Source: Symbiodinium natans
Lineage: Eukaryota > Sar > Dinophyceae > Suessiales > Symbiodiniaceae
Assembly: GCA_905221605.1 (NCBI GenBank)
Contig: CAJNDS010002441.1
Span: forward strand, 115,001 to 155,000
Direction: 5' to 3'
Length of the DNA: 40,000 nucleotides
Of this stretch, positions 10,698 to 19,734 are shown piece after piece (within the stretch, counting starts at the first letter, position 1; the number at the start of each line of letters is the position of its first letter). The position numbers were made by a program, and so were the translations under genes. The notes under the pieces are model-generated. The model made no database searches. It saw nothing but the letters and a program-made list of their open reading frames with translations, and was not told the origin of the DNA.

Positions 10698-11157
10698 AAG
10701 AGGTGACCATTTTGCAGCACAAAAAGGAAGCTTATCTACAACCCCCAGCAGGAACTCTTTTGGTGGTTCTCGTTCAGACACCCCGGGAGCCTATTTAGGG
10801 GTTTCCGAAGATAGGGGGGACCCTTTTCGAAGGTTCCCGCTGAAAGGGTTCAAGGGTTTTTGGGGTGGATTCGGGGTACCCCCCTACTTTGGGAAACGCT
10901 CGTATAGTTGACTTGCAGGAAATCCGACTCAGCCTTTCGGTGAAGCGTAAAACCCTGGCCTAAGCCTGGAGACGATTCCAGCTTAAGGAACCTGAGATGT
11001 TATTGCCCAGGAGTTCTTTAACTCTTTACCCAATACCCGAGGGTCCATTCGTAGTCTCATACCCTAAACCCTAAACCCTAAACCCGAAACCCTAGACCCT
11101 AAACCCTAAACCCTAAACCCTCAACCCTCAACCCTAAACCCTAAACCCTAAACCAAA

Positions 11158-11251
11158 ACCTCATGTGGCATGCCTCCTGGCCATCCAATTCGTACCAATT
11201 CACCCTCCTGGGTACCTGTGCATACCCAAAGCCAATTGATGCCTTCTGCAG
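11158..11251 (+). CDS. Exon-like island (PPGHPIRTNSPSWVPVHTQS)
   Basis: Lies between a CCCTAAA array and a GTTTAGGG donor at 11252. Proline/glutamine-rich frame. No AG acceptor directly upstream, so the left border is open. Confidence 0.3.
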
Positions 11252-11335
11252 GTTTAGGGTTTAGGGTTTAGGGTTTACTCAGGGTGTTTGGGGCGTCTTT
11301 TTTGCGTTTAGGTGGTCTAAAAAGGGCCTAGGTAG

Positions 11336-11461
11336 CCCGAATCCTGCGAAGAAGTCACCGAAGGCAGCACACCAATCCTCCGGCTCATCTTCAAGACCGA
11401 GAAGAGTCAGCAGGAGGAGGCCAGCAGCCGAAAACACCAATTGAGCCTTACAAAGTCTTAA
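11336..11461 (+). CDS. Candidate terminal exon of 41 codons
   Basis: After CCTAGGTAG, phase 0: PESCEEVTEGSTPILRLIFK, then TEKSQQEEASSRKHQLSLTK, S and TAA. Charged and helix-like, good composition. No family recognised. Confidence 0.48.
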   Translation, partial: PESCEEVTEGSTPILRLIFKTEKSQQEEASSRKHQLSLTKS

Positions 11462-11471
11462 GACTCAACTT

Positions 11472-11705
11472 ATGACTTCTAGTCCCTTTACCCTAAACCC
11501 TGCACGGTACAGGTATAGAAGCCCTAGCGCTGCATGTCCACGGCACAGGAATTGTGCCTGTAGCATCACCAAAAGCCTGGCATCCAATTCTTGCAACTCG
11601 GAGATCAGGTGGGGTCATTCTGCCCAAGGTGTGACATTCGCTGTGTGTGTTCCCCACCTGTTCCTCCTTGAACGGCATCAGCTTTAGCCGGCCACTCGAC
11701 TTCAT
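11472..11705. CDS. Open stretch on both strands, coding undecided
   Basis: Plus frame 11472-11687 and two minus frames (one 11493-11705) are all open for 70 codons or so. The minus reading WGIDEVEWPAKADAVQGG and the 70-codon minus ORF both look acceptable. Recorded as unresolved. Confidence 0.2.
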
Positions 11706-11816
11706 CGATGCCCCAAGTTCAACACCAAATCACGGTACGGAATGAGCAGCTCTCTCGAACGTGCGATCTCTTGCCCTTAATTTTAACGCTACGCGACCCG
11801 CCTCGGCCCGGCCCAG

Positions 11817-11876
11817 CGCATCCGCGTGAGCATGGTGATTCCGCAGCGCCCAAGTCGCTGGACCCCAAGCAATAAG
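11817..11876 (+). CDS. Short exon-like island
   Basis: After CGGCCCAG, frames AHPREHGDSAAPKSLDPKQ (to TAA) or RIRVSMVIPQRPSRWTPSN. Followed by TTGAGGG-type repeats. Confidence 0.25.
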
Positions 11877-12059
11877 GGTTGGGTTGAGGGTTGAGGGTTG
11901 AGGGTTCCGGGTTTATGGTTTATGGTTTGGGGTTTGGGGTTGAGGGTTAGTTTAGGGCTCAAGGTTCACGCTTTGGGGTTGAGGGTTTTTTTGGGTTTAG
12001 GGTTCGGCTTGGAGTGATCGTAGGGTTGAGCCAGGCCCCTTAAGGTTTAAGGCGACTCG

Positions 12060-12210
12060 GCAGGGTGGGGGGAGGGGGAGGTGGGGTGGGGGCAGGTCGG
12101 GTGGGAAGGGTGGGGGGGGGGGGGGTGGGGGGGGTGGGGGGGGGGGGGGGGGGGAGGGGGGGGGGGGGGGGGGGGGGTGGGGGGGGGGGGGGGGGGGGGG
12201 GGGGGGTGGG
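12060..12210 (+). repeat. Extreme G-rich tract
   Basis: About 150 bases almost only G, broken by single T, A or C. Encoded Pro- or Gly-rich ORFs are artefacts of it. Probable quadruplex former and assembly risk. Confidence 0.8.
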
Positions 12211-12219
12211 TCGCGGCAG

Positions 12220-12415
12220 AACAACGGTGGGGGGCCTGCTGGGAAGGGGCTTCAACTGCCTCTGGTCCTGGCGAACCGTCCGTCCGGCCCTCAAGCCAGC
12301 GCGTCGGAGCAGAAAAACTCAGCCTTTCACAAACACCCTGTGTGAGCACCCCCAGCCATTCAATTAAGCAAGGGATGGACACGAATGCCCAAAACCCTGT
12401 CGATGGGAACACTTG
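12220..12415 (+). CDS. Open GC-rich island after a G-rich tract
   Basis: GGTCGCGGCAG then two plus frames are open: one to a stop at about 12336, the other to 12415 (ending GMDTNAQNPVDGNT). The minus strand is open too. Coding is possible, frame undecided. Confidence 0.28.
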
Positions 12416-12534
12416 AAAAGCGACACCCTAGGTTATGAACATTAGGTGTGCTATAGCGACACCTACAAACATCAAGCCCCTCTTGTTGCGTCCATTAGCA
12501 CCTCGAGCCCAGCCGCTCGTGTGGCTTTTGGGAG

Positions 12535-12845
12535 GCGCCGCTCTCTAGGTGCAAGAAGCCTGATTCCCCAAAGGTCATCCAAGGGGATGTAAGGTACTCG
12601 TAAGAGCGACGCCCTGCAAGTCCTAAATCCTTAATGCCCAAAGGTTCTGTAAGGGGATGTAAGGTACTAGTAAGAGCGAAGCCCTATAAACCATGAATCC
12701 TTAAACCCTCAACGGTCATCTAAGGGGATGCAAGGTACTAGTGTGAGAGCGAAGCCCTATAAACCCTAAATCCCTAAAACCTATATTAAGGGGATGTAAC
12801 GTACTAGTGTAAGAGCGAAACCTTATACACCCTAAATGCCTAAGG
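12535..12845 (+). repeat. Tandem repeat, four or five units of about 70 bp
   Basis: AAGGGGATGTAAGGTACT starts at 12581, 12651, 12722 and 12788 (periods 70, 71, 66), each followed by AGTAAGAGCGAAGCCCTATA-like sequence and CCTAAAT. A decayed unit lies before. The last part of each unit resembles the CCCTAAA heptamer. Confidence 0.75.
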
Positions 12846-12894
12846 CTTAGGGTTTAGGATTTTAGGGTTTAGGGTTTAGGGTCCTATACAAGGA

Positions 12895-13014
12895 GGGGCC
12901 CCCCTAGCTATAAGTAGAGTTACAAGGACCCTAAATTGGGTTATAAGGCTCCTAACTTAGGTTACACGTCCCTTGTAACTATAGTTAGTACAGTAAGGGT
13001 GCCCGTCCTTGTAT
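12895..13014. mobile_element. Imperfect palindrome (ATACAAGGA ... TCCTTGTAT)
   Basis: Outer ATACAAGGA/TCCTTGTAT, inner GTTACAAGGAC mirrored by GTCCCTTGTAAC and ACTATAGTTAGT. Confidence 0.5.
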
Positions 13015-13028
13015 CCTCAAACCCGCAG

Positions 13029-13120
13029 ACTTCATCGGCCTCCGAAAGGTGGCCATACGCTTTCTGGACGACGCCGCGCGAGAGACCTGGCGCCGAAACC
13101 TGCATCCCGACCTGTTGTGA
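13029..13120 (+). CDS. Candidate exon (FIGLRKVAIRFLDDAARETW)
   Basis: After AACCCGCAG two bases then FIGLRKVAIRFLDDAARETW and RRNLHPDLL to TGA; a GTGATG donor at 13117 could precede the stop. A heptamer array begins about 13 bp later. Strongly protein-like; family not recognised. Confidence 0.48.
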
Positions 13121-13376
13121 TGGTGCGTGTAAAACCCTAAACCCTAAACCCTAAACCCTAAACCCTAAACCCTAAACCCTAAACCCGCGTTGGGGCTCAT
13201 AGGGTTTAGGGAGTTTGGGGCTTCGGCGTTCAAGGTGCGACGTGGAGCTCTCCTTTCCGGTGCCGTCTGAAGTTCTTTAGAATTTCGGGTTTGGGGTTTA
13301 GGGTTTAGGGGCGGTTTAGGGTTTAGAGCTTAGGGTGCAGGGTTTAGGGTTTAGGGAAAGGGCTACTTGGTTGAGG

Positions 13377-13470
13377 GTTAGTTCTAAAAGCAAGTCGGGG
13401 CGTCAACTATCACCTAGAGAAGGTGATAGTTGCGGCTGCCATACTTATAGCCCCGCTTAGAACTATCCCT
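13377..13470. mobile_element. Hairpin element (TAGTTCTAA ... TTAGAACTA)
   Basis: GTTAGTTCTAA and CTTAGAACTATC at the ends, perfect inner stem AACTATCACCT/AGGTGATAGTT around AGAGA, and GGGGC/GCCCC between. Confidence 0.6.
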
Positions 13471-13489
13471 GAAGCTCCAAGTATTCATG

Positions 13490-13592
13490 GGTTCCCCTAC
13501 TACCCCCCTCTATATTAATTCTCCCTAAATAGCCTTAACTATGGGGGGAACCTAGGGGGGGTAGTATAGAGGGGGGGTAGTAAGGGAACCCA
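13490..13592. mobile_element. MITE-like element with ~26-bp inverted ends
   Basis: GGGTTCCCCTACTACCCCCC at the left, complementary with few changes to the right end near 13565-13591 (GGTAGTAAGGGAACCC). Confidence 0.65.
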
Positions 13593-13787
13593 GGGTTTAG
13601 GAGTGGGTAGGTAAACCTCTCTGGGGTAGGATCAGAACCTTTTATGTTTCTTAATGTTACGGGATTCTTTGGGCGGGTGAGTTTTTTTCTAAGCCTGGAA
13701 TGAATGCTAGAACAGTGACCCTCTGGACTCGACGCTAAACCCTAAACCCTAAACCCCTGAACCTCCAAGTATGGAGTGTCCGGGTAG

Positions 13788-13870
13788 AGCATCCTTCTAT
13801 TCAGGCAGTTCGTTCTGCAGAAGAGCGCGTCCCACGGCACCTGGACCAGAACCACCATGGCTTGAGCTAG
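13788..13870 (+). CDS. Exon-like island, two frames possible
   Basis: After GGGTAG either SILLFRQFVLQKSASHGTW to TGA (13863) or EHPSIQAVRSAEERVPRHL to TAG (13868). Both are plausible, which shows the limit of judging by composition. Confidence 0.28.
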
Positions 13871-13894
13871 TTTCGAGGTTTGGGGTTTTTTAGG

Positions 13895-13996
13895 GTTTAG
13901 GGTTTAGGGGTGTAGGGGTTTAGGGTTTAGGGTTTAGGGTTTAGGGTTTAGGGTTTAGGGTTTAGGGTTTAGGGTTTAGGGTTTAGGGTTTAGGGC
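13895..13996 (+). repeat. Long TTTAGGG array
   Basis: About eleven perfect units at 13919-13996 with degenerate units before. Confidence 0.9.
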
Positions 13997-14023
13997 GCGT
14001 AGGGTGGAGGGTTTAGGGCTGAG

Positions 14024-14113
14024 GTTCACCCTCAGTCTGCGCAAGGAACAGAGGGCAAAGGCGTCTACCTAGAGAAGTCTCCGTTCCCTAAAATTCCCTT
14101 GTTTGTTTTTTAA
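14024..14113 (+). CDS. Exon-like island (VHPQSAQGTEGKGVYLEKSP)
   Basis: After GGGCTGAG, 29 codons, VHPQSAQGTEGKGVYLEKSP then FPKIPLFVF and TAA. Directly preceded by one of the longest TTTAGGG arrays. Confidence 0.38.
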   Translation, partial: VHPQSAQGTEGKGVYLEKSPFPKIPLFVF

Positions 14114-14624
14114 GGTTGAATCGGTTGCTGTGGGCAAGGCTTTGGGGTTCAGGCTTTGGGGTTTAGGGTTTACGGTTTAGGGGTGTGGGGATCAGGCTCT
14201 GGGGTTCAGGGTTTTTGGGTTCTGAATTTGGGGCAGTGGCATGGGCATGGTTGCGGAATTGGGGTACAAGGTTTCTGGTTTGGGGCTGCTGAAGGCCTAA
14301 ACCCGACAGCCTAAACCTTCAGTTTCGGTTCCAGGGTTGTATGGTTTGGACGCAAAACCCCTATTCCCCTGCAAGGATCGGGGGCAGCCCGACCCTCAGG
14401 AGTACCCTCTAATTCTGTGGGCTTAAGGTTTAGGGTTTAGGGCTTGTTAGGGTTTAGGGTTCAGGGGAATTTCGTCGTGAACCCTAAATCCTCATGGATT
14501 ACATTTTGAGCTTTAGCTGTTGCGAATACCCTCTTTTGAGGGCTTTTGAACCGGAACAGCTGAATCCATGCAACATCCTCAGTAAGGACAACTTATGCTA
14601 CGCATCCAGGTGATGGTAACATAG

Positions 14625-14718
14625 TTCGGATCCTGAAAAGTTTGCCCCTCTGTGCAACATCAGCATTCGTGAACGCCTGTCCGGGTATGATACTGCACAA
14701 GGTCTTTTTAACGGTGCT
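14625..14718 (+). CDS. Candidate exon (SDPEKFAPLCNISIRERLSG)
   Basis: After AACATAG one completing base, then SDPEKFAPLCNISIRERLSG and YDTAQGLFNGA, to a GTTTGG donor at 14719. The minus strand is also open. Unknown family. Confidence 0.42.
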
Positions 14719-14730
14719 GTTTGGGACGAG

Positions 14731-14896
14731 TCCCTAAACCCTAAACCCTAAACCCTAAACCCTAAACCCTAAACCCTAAACTGGCCCTAAACCCTAAAAC
14801 CTAAACCCTAAACCCTAAACCCTAAACCCTAAACCCTAAACCCTAAACTGGCCCTAAACCCTAAAACCTAAACCCTAAACCCTAAACCCTAAACCC
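14731..14896 (-). repeat. CCCTAAA array with an internal duplication
   Basis: The break string AAACTGGCCCTAAACCCTAA (then AACCTAAA) occurs twice, so a segment of about 63-70 bp was copied as a block. Confidence 0.85.
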
Positions 14897-14899
14897 GAG

Positions 14900-15018
14900 A
14901 GGTGACCAGCATCCCAACCTCAACGCTGTCTGAGGTTCCCAGTGGGGTCGTGGCTACGAGAAGGCGTGGGCTTTTTCAGCAAAGCTGTCCCCTCAACAAT
15001 GACCTCGGACCTCAACCC
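14900..15018 (+). CDS. Exon-like island (VTSIPTSTLSEVPSGVVATR)
   Basis: Follows a CCCTAAA array ending CCCGAG and stays open for 39 codons until the next array supplies TAA. Serine/threonine-rich. No donor identified. Confidence 0.35.
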
Positions 15019-15445
15019 TAAACCCTAAACCCTAAACCCTAAACCCTAAACCCTAAACCCTAAACTAGGACCTCAAGCCCTAATTAAACACCAAACCCGA
15101 AGGCAACAAACCTCAACGTTCCTAGGTGGGATAAGGCCTTCCTGACCCGCTTCTGGCTCTCTTAACACGGGACCTTATTCAGAGGGTCTATATCCCCAAG
15201 GGTCCCCCAAATCCTATCCCCTATCAACGCAAGCCCTCAAGTCCTGCAGCTCCCACAAGTTGCCGCTAGGGTTTGGGTTTTGTGTTCTTCATGCCGCGCC
15301 CAGTTTTGCGTCCTCAAACCCTGTGAGGCCTCAAGACCAAGGCATAGCAGTCTCTGCAAAACCCTGTACCATGAATCCATGAAACCATGATGCTAAACCC
15401 TAAACCCTAAACCCTAAACCCTGGGCCGTTCAGGCTATGTTGCAG

Positions 15446-15568
15446 GGTTTGTGGTTCGTGAACTTCGAAGATGCACCAGAGAGTAGACATGCAACCTACC
15501 TCTGGTCCTGGCCTCACCTTAATTCGGATTTCGGCGCCCCAGTGAAGTTCAGCTACCGCAACTGTTAT
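15446..15568 (+). CDS. Candidate exon of 41 codons (GLWFVNFEDAPESRHATYLW)
   Basis: GTTGCAG acceptor, GTATAT donor, phase 0 to 0. Reads GLWFVNFEDAPESRHATYLW, then SWPHLNSDFGAPVKFSYRNC and Y. One of the most protein-like islands. The donor opens a TA-repeat tract. The minus frame over it (15407-15634) is less natural. Family not recognised. Confidence 0.5.
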
Positions 15569-15870
15569 GTATATATATATATATGCACATTCATATATGT
15601 ATATATATATATATACATACATGTATGTTTCCATTTGTATTTATGTTTTGTTTATTTGGGAAGTAGCGGGAGAACATGACTCTATTTATGGGCTTTCTCA
15701 GCTTCTTAACAGCAACCTAGATGTCTCCGCCTCCAAACCGTAGGTCTTCCTTCTCAGTCGCTGGAGTTGTTTTGTTGGGTTTAGGGTTTACGGTCTAAGG
15801 GTTTTGGGATCTGGGTATTTCCTAAACTTGTGGCATGCCTTAGCCTAAAATGCGATAATCCTGTTTGTAG

Positions 15871-15918
15871 GAGCTTCAAAAGAAGTACCCCCCCAAGTGT
15901 TGGCAAACCTCTACATAG
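15871..15918 (+). CDS. Candidate terminal exon (ELQKKYPPKCWQTST)
   Basis: After CTGTTTGTAG, phase 0, fifteen codons then TAG. It is in phase with the exon at 15446-15568. Confidence 0.42.
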   Translation, partial: ELQKKYPPKCWQTST

Positions 15919-16329
15919 CTGTACATGAGCAAGAACTGAACGCACAATTAATGCGCAAGCGCACGTCTATTCATGAACCATACTTATTCGACGTGTGCGT
16001 GCATATACACTTATGCATGTATATATATATATATATGTATGTATATGTATATATATATATATATGATGTATATATTTACACACACACACACACACACACA
16101 CATATGCGTGTACGCTTGCACATCAATACGCCTAAAAGTTTCTATCTTGTTGTCTGCTATGTCCTTACACAATATATATTATATAGTTGTTTATTTAATT
16201 CTTTTTCGATTTACTTATTCATTATTTACTTCTGTATACATTATGTATCCATATATAACGCCCAAACTCCAAACCCTAAACACGAAGCCCGATCCCCAAA
16301 ACGGGAGATACTCGAAAAGTCATGAAACT

Positions 16330-16518
16330 TATTAACCAAGTCTGTACTTATAAGCCACTTATAAGCTCCTTAAGTGCCCTAATATGGTTATAAGCACAGC
16401 TATAAGTACAGTTATAATAAGTACAGGTATAAGTACAGTTATAATAAGTACAGGTATAAGTACAGGTATAAGTACAGGTATAAGTACAGTTATCATAAGT
16501 ACCATGAACCTCCAAGTA
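16330..16518. mobile_element. Palindrome family 3, copy with internal tandem repeat
   Basis: Right end CATGAACCTCCAAGTA as in the other copies; the inner part is expanded as tandem 12-bp-like units (AAGTACAGGTAT), 16403-16495. Confidence 0.5.
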
Positions 16519-16907
16519 GAGGGAGAGGGAGAGAGAGAGATGGAGAGACGAGGCTTCGGGGGCCGCCCCGGCGACCAGGCCACTCTTCACTCAAACGGTA
16601 CTTGGGTTTAGGGTTTAGGGTTTAGCGTTTAGGGTTTAGGGTGTTAGGGTGTTAGGGTTTTAGGGTTTTAGGGTTTAGAGTTTAGGGCTTTAGGGTTTGG
16701 GGTTTAGGAATTTCAAGTGTCCCGTTTTTAGAAACTGCCCCGTTTAAAGGTTCCCCTGAAAGGTCAATGCAACATTGGTGGCTTCATAGTTGCTTTGGTA
16801 GGGCTGTGAGCTTGCCTTGGGGCTTCCGCAGTTTGTCGGGTTTTGGGTTTGGTTCTGACACTGAGGGGCCCTGGGGGGGCGGGGAGGGTGCAGGGCCGTG
16901 ATCAATC

Positions 16908-17117
16908 ATGACATCCACAGCATATAAGACTTCGCTGGAGCAAGCGGCCAGGTTTAGACTTCTTGTATCCCCAAAAGGACACCAAGTATATACACGCACC
17001 ACTTTAAAAAAAGGAGCCTTATGTACACTCACCAAGCACAGAAATGTGAACCCTGCTTCATATGCAGTTAAGCTTCATGGCATGGTCCGTCCTGACGATG
17101 GCAACTTTGCACTTTAG
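16908..17117 (+). CDS. Candidate exon or small ORF, 69 codons
   Basis: Open frame with ATG at 16908; an acceptor ACATCCACAG at 16920 suggests the coding part starts at 16921. Reads YKTSLEQAARFRLLVSPKGH, later LTKHRNVNPASYAVKLHG, and ends GNFAL with TAG just before a heptamer array. Unknown family. Confidence 0.42.
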   Translation: MTSTAYKTSLEQAARFRLLVSPKGHQVYTRTTLKKGALCTLTKHRNVNPASYAVKLHGMVRPDDGNFAL

Positions 17118-17166
17118 TGTCTAGGGTTTAGGAATTAGGGTTTAGGGTTTAGGGTTTAGATCCCAG

Positions 17167-17246
17167 AATTTAGGATCGAGCGTTTTCGGGACAACTTCGG
17201 CCAATATATCTTGGACCCATCCTTTGACTTGAACGTCCCCAAAGCT
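17167..17246 (+). CDS. Candidate exon (RIERFRDNFGQYILDPSFDL)
   Basis: After GATCCCAG the frame reads FRIERFRDNFGQYILDPSFD then LNVPKA, to a GTAGGC donor. Highly protein-like. The minus strand also has an open frame here (17142-17366), which I take to be its shadow. The intron that would follow holds a TTTAGGG repeat at 17337-17350. No family recognised. Confidence 0.48.
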
Positions 17247-17401
17247 GTAGGCTAGGCTGCCAAGCATAACCCTTGCCGTAGCCTTGTCTAAAGGTTTGGT
17301 TCCCCCATATAGTCCATTAAACATTGGGTCCAGGATTTTAGGGTTTAGGGTCGGTTTCGGGCTCACTGGCCATCATGCCCACGCGCATCTGGGATACCCA
17401 G

Positions 17402-17434
17402 AAGCACCCTATTCCCCTTGTGTTTCGGAATCAG
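17402..17434 (+). CDS. Candidate 33-bp exon (KHPIPLVFRNQ)
   Basis: Between GGGATACCCAG and GTTCCC, phase 0 to 0. It joins in phase with 17167-17246, giving DLNVPKA-KHPIPLVFRNQ. The same frame is also open upstream (MPTRIWDTQ), so the acceptor is not certain. Confidence 0.42.
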
Positions 17435-18214
17435 GTTCCCTTGTAAAGTTTCCTAAGCCCTAAACGCCTAAAGCCCACTTTTTTTTCTGGCTAGGTTACT
17501 GGGAAAAGAGGACCCCAACTTTGATCCTAAACCCTAAGCCCCAAACCCTGAACCCTGAACCCCAAGATCCCATGGCTCCCCAGTGGAGTTTCCATCCCTT
17601 CAGTCCCTAGTCCTTCAAAGGGCACCCTAAACCCTAAACCCTAAACCCTAAACCCTAAACCCTTAATATGGGTCCTTAAAAGGGGACCCCTTATATACCC
17701 CTGATATACCCCTTGTATACCCTATCTAAGGGCCCAGACTTCAGAACTCTTTAAAGAAGGTAGAGGACCATGTTTAAGGAATCATGTAACTTTAAGGGGC
17801 CATGATTCTGCCCTTAGAATCCTGAGATTGCCCAGCTCTGTTAGTGGGTAGGGAAACAAGTTCCCAAACGGGTCTTTTTTCGAAATAGGGGTACCTTATT
17901 GAGGTCCTTGCTAGATTAGGGGTGGTCCCTGCATTTCGTAAACCCCCAAAGTAAGACTACACTACTTCCAGCCCAATTCGAACTGATGTTTAGGGTACCC
18001 TCCACGTCAGGCCTATTCTGGCGCCTGCGTGAGAATCGGAACCCAGGGTTTAGGGTTTAGGGCTTAGGGGTCCTTTGTATAGAACAGCTGCTCGTGGACC
18101 TCTGAGCAGTAGAGGGGCCTAAGTACTTACCATCACAAAAAGGCGCCAGAAAGCAGGCTTACACTTCTTCACTAGGCTCAGGAAGGCTTTTCAAGGGGCC
18201 CCAAACCCTCACCC

Positions 18215-18296
18215 GGTTTAGGGTTTAGGGTTTAGGGTTTAGGGTTTAGGGTTTAGGGTTTAGGGTTTAGGGTTTAGGGTTTAGGGTTTAGGGATC
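18215..18296 (+). repeat. TTTAGGG array, about 11 units
   Basis: Perfect heptamers; only this orientation. Confidence 0.9.
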
Positions 18297-18359
18297 CCAG
18301 CCAAGCAGGTCAGGCCGCTCTGCGCAGTTCTTTGCGCACCACTAGGCCCCCTCACGCTT

Positions 18360-18560
18360 TTTGTCTCCACGGTCCCATCCCTCTACCTCTCACTCTCTCT
18401 CTCTCTCTCTCCCGCTTTGCGTTGGCTCTGTCCCTCTAATTGTCTTTCTGTATTTCTGTCTCTCCGTCTCTGTTTCTATCTCTCTCTCTCTCTTTTCGCT
18501 CTCGCTCTCTCTCGCTCTCTCTCTCCTATCTTTTTCGGACTCAGGGCTTAGTGCTTTGGG
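18360..18560 (+). repeat. CT-rich microsatellite region
   Basis: (TC)n and TCTG-type runs at 18387-18535. The Ser/Leu-rich frames over it are low complexity. Confidence 0.7.
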
Positions 18561-18618
18561 CTTTTAAAAGCTCAAGGGCTGAGGTCTTGAAGGCTTCCTC
18601 AATGGTTTTCTCCCGCAG

Positions 18619-18690
18619 TTGCTAGGCCGCCGAAGCCCACGGGTGACAGCGTACCCCACTCCAAACCCCATCAACAAAGCTTCATCAGCA
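18619..18690 (+). CDS. Exon-like island (LLGRRSPRVTAYPTPNPIN)
   Basis: After T-rich TTTTCTCCCGCAG the frame reads LLGRRSPRVTAYPTPNPINK until it meets a family 3 palindrome at 18691. A GTGACA donor at about 18643 is possible. Confidence 0.32.
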
Positions 18691-18798
18691 CTACTTGGAG
18701 GTCCATGGTTACATATACCTGGGGCTATAATCAGGAGAACTCTGGTTATAACCTTGCTAAGGGTACCTATAACCCTTCTTATAGGAACCTCCATGTGG
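18690..18798. mobile_element. Palindrome family 3, short copy
   Basis: CTACTTGGAGGTCCATGG at the left, TATAGGAACCTCCATGTGGG at the right, with TATAACC/GGTTATA inside. It abuts two exon-like islands. Confidence 0.55.
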
Positions 18799-18801
18799 GC
18801 G

Positions 18802-18971
18802 TTTCTCCTTCCTTCAAGCTTTCGGAGGCCTCCAGGAAGTGGAAGAAGAGCCACCGCCGCGGCTGCCGCCATCGTGTCTCCATGCTGGTCCAGGGTCCTG
18901 CTCTAAAATCTCTACTGCATCTGGTTTTTGGAGGCTTTCTACGCCAAGGAGTCCTCAACACTGAGCCTTAA
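18802..18971 (+). CDS. Exon-like island downstream of a palindromic element
   Basis: Frame reads SPSFKLSEASRKWKKSHRRG then a hydrophobic C-terminal part (LKSLLHLVFGGFL) and a stop in the next array. The frame also runs through palindrome family 3 upstream. The opposite strand is open as well. Confidence 0.28.
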
Positions 18972-19491
18972 GCCCTAAAACCTAAAGCCTAAACCCTAAA
19001 CCCTAAACCCTCTGAGCCCCGACCCCCCAGAATGATAGCAAGAAGAGCCTGCCCCACCTTGATAAAAACAGGGTTTAGGGTTTATGTTTAGGGTTTAGCC
19101 AAACATCTATGAACCTGCTGCCCAAGGCGGGAGTCCTTAGGCACCAATAGTGACCCAGATACCCTTCAAAAAAAAGGCAACACATGGCCAGGTATGAAAC
19201 CCTTTTTTTCTACTTGCGTAGCTACGGTGCATTCCCTAATTTGAAATTATGTACCCTACACCCTACACCCTCAACCCTAAAACCCAAGTCTCTGGTAGTT
19301 CATTGAGGCTCAAGCCTCGTGGGCTCAGGGCTCACAGAGGAGGCCCTAACTTGGAGGTTCATGGAGAGTTGCTTAAGAACCCCGAAAAAATAGAAACATA
19401 GTCTTCCTGATTACGGGTCATATGGGGATTCGTTTTTTTTGTTCATTCTTTTGGAGTTCTTAAGCAAATAATACTCATGGAGAGTTGCAGC

Positions 19492-19656
19492 CTACTTGGA
19501 GGTTCATGGTACTTATGAACCAAGAAGAACTGTGCTTATAAAACCATATTGGGGCGGCATAGTAATAAGTAGGGTTCTTGGTACCCGAAGTAAGGTTATA
19601 ATTACAGTTGCCATAATTATACCTCTACCTATAACTACCCATGAACTTCCAAGTAC
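19492..19656. mobile_element. Palindrome family 3, long copy
   Basis: CTACTTGGAGGTTCATGG at the left and CCATGAACTTCCAAGTA at the right. A partial copy of its left end and a GGAGAGTTGC direct repeat lie at 19349-19490. Confidence 0.6.
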
Positions 19657-19734
19657 ACTACCATTGGGTCATTGGGGGAACCCTGAAATGGGAACCCTGC
19701 TTCCTCGAACACACCATCTGCCCTTTACACCGCC

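Noticed and set aside
12040-12412. Long Pro-rich and Gly-rich ORFs on both strands
   Set aside because: They are translations of the G-rich tract 12060-12210.
17142-17366. Minus-strand ORF reading GLYGGTKPLDKATARVMLGS
   Set aside because: Looks protein-like, but begins and ends in heptamer-encoded residues and opposes a plus-strand exon candidate with good splice borders.
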